Source: Monoraphidium neglectum | Lineage: Eukaryota > Chlorophyta > Chlorophyceae > Sphaeropleales > Selenastraceae | Length of the DNA stretch: 10,662 nucleotides | Reading direction: 5' to 3' | NCBI RefSeq assembly: GCF_000611645.1 | Contig: NW_014012110.1 | Span: forward strand, 1-10,662 | Part shown: positions 7,885 through 10,662 of the stretch, piece after piece | How positions within the stretch are numbered: the stretch's first letter is position 1 | Layout: each line of letters starts with the position of its first letter | The notes under the pieces: generated by a model | What the model saw: only the letters and a program-made list of their open reading frames with translations | Databases searched by the model: none | Told to the model about the DNA's origin: nothing | Translations under genes and position numbers: made by a program

Positions 7885-8868
7885 TCACTTGCCGGCGCGG
7901 CCGCGGCCGCCGCCCTCCTCGCCCTTGTCGGCCGGCGGCTGGTACACGTTTTTATCGTTGAACTCCTGGACCTGCAACGGGCGGGGATCGAATCCGGGTG
8001 CCGAGGCGGCGTCGGAACGGAAACGGCGCCGGCTCGGCGCACCGAGAGCGCTGGGGTTGGCACAAGCGTGCGCGTGAGAGCAGGCAGCGCGAGGAACTAG
8101 CCCATATGCTCCGTTGCTGCTGCAGACGCCGCTGCAGCTATAAGTGGTGCGTGGTGATGCGCACACACGCGCGCACGCGCAGGCCCGCCTGCAGCTGGCC
8201 CGCGCTCCCGCGGCCGTGGCTGGCGGGCGAGTGCTGACAGTTGTTGCGGCCTCGGCCGCGCGCACGGCGTGGAGCGCGGCTGCGTTCCTTGGGCGCACCT
8301 TCTCCCTCACAAAATCCACCTTGTCTGCTTTCACAAATAAGTGGGTGTCGTCCAGCACAGCGATGATGAACTTGCCCCTGGCACACGGGGGGTTGTGGGG
8401 GTGTGGGCAGCAGGTTGGGCAGTGCTGTGGGGAGGCTAGGAGGGGCGGCGCGGGAGCCGCCAGGCGGCGCAAGTGGTGGGGCAGGCGGACCTCCAGGGAT
8501 GGCCTGTGCGGCGGGGCCGGCCAGGAATATGCGGCGCTGGGTTTCAGGCGCGCCGCATACGGCCGCATGGCCGTGCATGGGGATAGGGCGGTGGCGCCGT
8601 GGCGGCAGCGGATGCCGCGGGCGCTCGCGCAGAGGCGCGCGCGGCCGCTCACTGGGCAGGCGCCTTGTTGTTCTCGTGGATTAGAACCTCCTTTGTGGGC
8701 ACGTCCCTGCGCGGCCGGCGCGCGGCACTCCTGTTGGCAGCGTGCTCAGCACAACCGAGCAGTGCAAGCGGCGCCGGTGACTGGCGTCGCAGGCAGCAGG
8801 GACTTCTCGAGCCAAACAGCGCCTCTAGCTCACGTTGCTATCAGCACGCCGTTGGAGGCGTAAACCAT
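7885..8868 (-). CDS. TFB5: TFIIH subunit TFB5 / REX1-S (GTF2H5, TTDA homologue), four exons, 84 aa
   Basis: Exons in transcript order: 8868-8834, 8706-8653, 8377-8299 and 7971-7885 (TGA); 255 nt with agreeing phases, introns of 127, 275 and 327 nt. TFB5 is the smallest TFIIH subunit; it stabilises the p52/Tfb2 part of the core and is needed for nucleotide excision repair in the nucleus. Family features: N-terminal MVYASNGVLIATD; the strand-loop core GKFIIAVLDDTHLFV (31-45), the most conserved segment; then VDFVREKVQEFNDKNVY (50-66), matching the C-terminal helix. A basic, Gly-rich tail (68-84) makes it about 12 residues longer than the usual 70-72. The start at 8868 is set by homology, although the frame stays open upstream to an ATG at 9102. 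It heads a two-gene unit with REX1-B, as in Chlamydomonas. Confidence 0.93.
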
Positions 8869-9000
8869 TTCCAAGATCCGCGCGAGGTGAAGACACGGAG
8901 TGATCTGTGCACCTTTTTGGGGGGAAGCCTTGGAATGTTTTGGCAAATCAATGAAAGCAAGCTGCGCTTGATGAGCTTTTTTGGCGCCGGGCACAACGCA
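8869..9000 (-). promoter_or_regulatory. Likely proximal promoter / 5' UTR of TFB5-REX1B
   Basis: This lies directly upstream of the TFB5 start. A perfect E2F-type site TTTGGCGC (8980-8987, plus-strand reading, after a run of T) lies about 112 nt before the ATG. No clear TATA box is seen. The transcription start is unknown, and a 5' UTR intron cannot be excluded. Confidence 0.45.
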
Positions 9001-9786
9001 CTTCTGCTGTACCGCTGTTGGCCGATGCTCGCGGCGGCTCTCGCCCAGTGTGGCGGCGGTGTGGACTGGCCAAGAGGCCATGGGCGGCTGTATGCCCCGC
9101 AACGCGCACCAGGGGCCGCCGAGGGCCAGCCCTCAGCCAACCTCCAATTCTGTCGCAGGTGGATGCTCACTGACACCCCAGGGACGTGCCATATCATTGA
9201 CCCGCGGCACACACACCGTCTCCGTCGTCTGCTCCTGCCCCCAACCCCATCCACACACGCCCAGGGCCGCACGCCGCCCCCTCACATCGCAGCCCCCGCT
9301 CTCACCCAGCAACAAATCGCGGCGTCGCGCGAAGCCGCCTTTGCCGTGTCGTGCTCTTGCCGCAGGGTCCTTCAATTCATGTTTCCACTGCTTTGGCAGC
9401 CGCGGCATTTACATCTGATCTCTGGCCAGCGGCCACTCGTCAATGGTTTGGGCCCCCAACCGCCATGGTTTGGGTTCCCCAAAAAAGGTACAAGCTGAGC
9501 AGCAACAACGCAAATACAGTGCCTCCAAACTCGAGAGCAGTGGTTGAGAGAGCGCTTCCCCTCTCCTCTCCAGTGCTACGCGCCCCACCCCAGCCCACCG
9601 CCGGCACGTGGCGGCGAGCCCGCTGCCCGGGCGGCGGTGTGTATGCAGCCGCATTGAACTTTGTCGGCATCCAATCCCATCGCATGCGGGCCGGAAAAAA
9701 AACCGGGGCCTCTGGTGGGTGTCTCGGGGAGAGGGGGGGCGCGTGGAGGGTTCGAAACCGATTGGCCCGTCGCAGCCGTCGAGCAA

Positions 9787-9811
9787 ACGCGTGCGCGCGC
9801 GCGCGCGCGTG
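9787..9811. repeat. Alternating purine-pyrimidine (CG)n tract, potential Z-DNA
   Basis: Twenty-five bases alternate strictly between purine and pyrimidine, with a core of 17 bases of pure GC repeat (9793-9809). Such tracts favour Z-DNA. The tract lies about 920 bp upstream of the TFB5 start, and any function is speculative. Confidence 0.7.
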
Positions 9812-9889
9812 AATTATGGCGTGCGATGCGCTTGCGCGCGCGCGAGGGGCGGCTGCGATGCGAATACGTATCGGCAGCGCCGCGCCGAC

Positions 9890-9910
9890 GGGCGCGGGCG
9901 CGGGCGTGGG
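9890..9910 (+). other. Predicted G-quadruplex upstream of TFB5
   Basis: Four GGG tracts (9890-9892, 9896-9898, 9902-9904, 9908-9910) are evenly spaced by three-base loops on the plus strand, a textbook G4 pattern. It is about 1 kb from the TFB5 start, and no gene is assigned to it. Confidence 0.55.
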
Positions 9911-10662
9911 CGGTGTTGTGGGGCGCGCGGCGATGCGCCGCGAGTGCCTGCCGTGTTCAAATCCTAAACTCTCACAGTGGATTGCGGTTGCTGTACCAAA
10001 TTAGACGCGGTGACGGCAGCAAAGGGGGCGTGTACGGTGCGGGTGCGGTGTTGTGCAATGCTGTGCGTTTTCCCGTGCGGCGCGGCCAAAAACAGGGTCC
10101 GGCCCAGGCATGGCATTGACAGGCATGCCCTACCAAAAACAGCGGCGCGGCGCGCGCAATCCAGGCCACACGCGCGCGGGACGGCGCCCCCGCCGTGGGC
10201 GGCCGCCCTGCGGGGTGGGGCACGGGCGGGCTGCGAGGCCCGGCGTGGCGATTCGAATCGGCTCGCCATCGGGCCTCGGGCCACTTTCAAACGGTTGGGG
10301 ACAGAGTCTCAGGGATACGCAGTGTCACTCGGATCTCACAAGGGGTGTTGGGTGCGCGAGAGGGGGGGGCGGTGGAATGGGAGGGGCCGGTGAGCCAGGG
10401 GCAGGCCCGCGCACGCGCGCATCCGGGAGGCTGCTCCGACCCCTGCGCGTCTTTGGGGCAACCTCCGCGCCCGGTGCAGCGGCGGCGGCGTGGTGTGGTG
10501 TGGGGAGGCGGGGGCCTCGGCGCGTGAAAGGCGGGGTGGCTGCGGTGCGAAGTCATGCAACCGGGGCGCCCGCGTGCACTTTGCGCCGCTGAGCTACGCG
10601 GCGACGGCCGCGCATCAAGAAACAAACACGCTGAGGCAAAAAATCTCGGGTCGGCTGCGGGC

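Larger units (their letters stand above)
6191..8868 (-). other. Putative dicistronic TFB5-REX1B transcription unit (REX1 locus)
   Basis: TFB5 (8868-7885) is followed after 126 nt (7884-7759) by REX1-B (7758-6191) on the same strand. I see no promoter or TGTAA signal in the spacer. The spliced stretch from the TFB5 ATG to the REX1-B ATG (255 + 126 nt) contains no further ATG in any frame. The order and strand match the dicistronic REX1 gene of Chlamydomonas (REX1-S then REX1-B). Co-transcription is inferred; the arrangement and the lack of AUGs are read directly. Confidence 0.75.
9001..10662. other. Region without a supported gene upstream of TFB5
   Basis: About 1.66 kb in which I recognise no protein family, RNA gene or mobile element. 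The open frames on both strands read as low-complexity chance translations. Visible sequence oddities are an alternating purine-pyrimidine (CG)n tract (9787-9811), a four-tract G-quadruplex pattern (9890-9910), a 12-bp palindrome CGATTCGAATCG (10249-10260) and a lone tRNA A-box-like motif on the minus strand (10596-10586). The right end may carry part of a gene that lies mostly outside the window. Confidence 0.5.

Noticed and set aside
7985..8000. B-box-like GGATCGAATCC in TFB5 intron 3
   Set aside because: One key T is replaced and no cloverleaf can be drawn.
8599..9498. 299-codon plus-strand open frame
   Set aside because: Overlaps TFB5 exons 1 and 2 on the opposite strand, has no recognisable motif, and its composition fits chance in GC-rich DNA.
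9953..9965. B-box-like TGTTCAAATCC on the plus strand
   Set aside because: No 5-bp T-stem and no A-box at a suitable distance upstream.
10540..10600. A-box-like CCGCTGAGCTA (minus strand TAGCTCAGCGG) suggesting a tRNA or tRNA-derived SINE
   Set aside because: No matching D-stem partner, no good B-box (only a GGTTGCATGAC-like stretch downstream) and no acceptor stem. It could be a decayed tRNA-derived element but is not supportable.
1..10662. CRISPR array, insertion sequence, phage or toxin-antitoxin system
   Set aside because: No spaced direct repeats, terminal inverted repeats, transposase-like protein or compact prokaryotic gene layout. The window is a spliced eukaryotic region.

Overview
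The window looks like nuclear DNA of a GC-rich green alga (Chlorophyta, chlorophycean type). The evidence is high GC, many small exons split by GC-rich GT..AG introns (mostly 130-640 nt), donors mainly of the GTGCGY/GTGAGC type, long (CA)n/(GT)n microsatellites, and a TFB5-REX1B gene pair arranged as in the Chlamydomonas REX1 locus. Species cannot be fixed from the sequence. None of the four genes is readable as a single long ORF. I rebuilt each by joining exons whose phase and protein homology both agree, and every model closes in frame.

Layout: 1-984 holds no gene I can support. At 985-3757 (minus) is a six-exon xanthine/guanine-type phosphoribosyltransferase of the yeast Xpt1 family (244 aa); its introns carry (CA)n/(GT)n tracts and a perfect GC palindrome. 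At 3758-4100 is a compact divergent promoter region with a CCAAT box, an E2F-like box and a G-box. At 4101-5491 (plus) is a three-exon GPATCH11-type G-patch protein (343 aa). At 5492-6190 is a convergent 3' region with a TGTAA polyadenylation signal for GPATCH11. At 6191-8868 (minus) is a two-gene unit: TFB5/REX1-S (TFIIH subunit, 84 aa, four exons), a 126-nt spacer, then REX1-B (DNA repair factor, 285 aa, three exons). Finally, 8869-10662 is about 1.8 kb without a recognisable gene; its proximal part is probably the TFB5-REX1B promoter, with a perfect E2F-like site.

The most striking feature is the TFB5-REX1B unit. From the TFB5 start codon through its spliced CDS and the 126-nt spacer there is no other AUG in any frame, so the REX1-B start is the first AUG a leaky or reinitiating ribosome would meet. 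The two ORFs also share a frame, and the spacer has no stop codon, so readthrough of a single UGA would give a fusion. Both proteins belong to nucleotide excision repair (TFB5 within TFIIH; REX1 needed for dimer excision in Chlamydomonas). The phosphoribosyltransferase (purine salvage) and GPATCH11 (nuclear RNA processing) are unrelated housekeeping genes that appear to share a bidirectional promoter.
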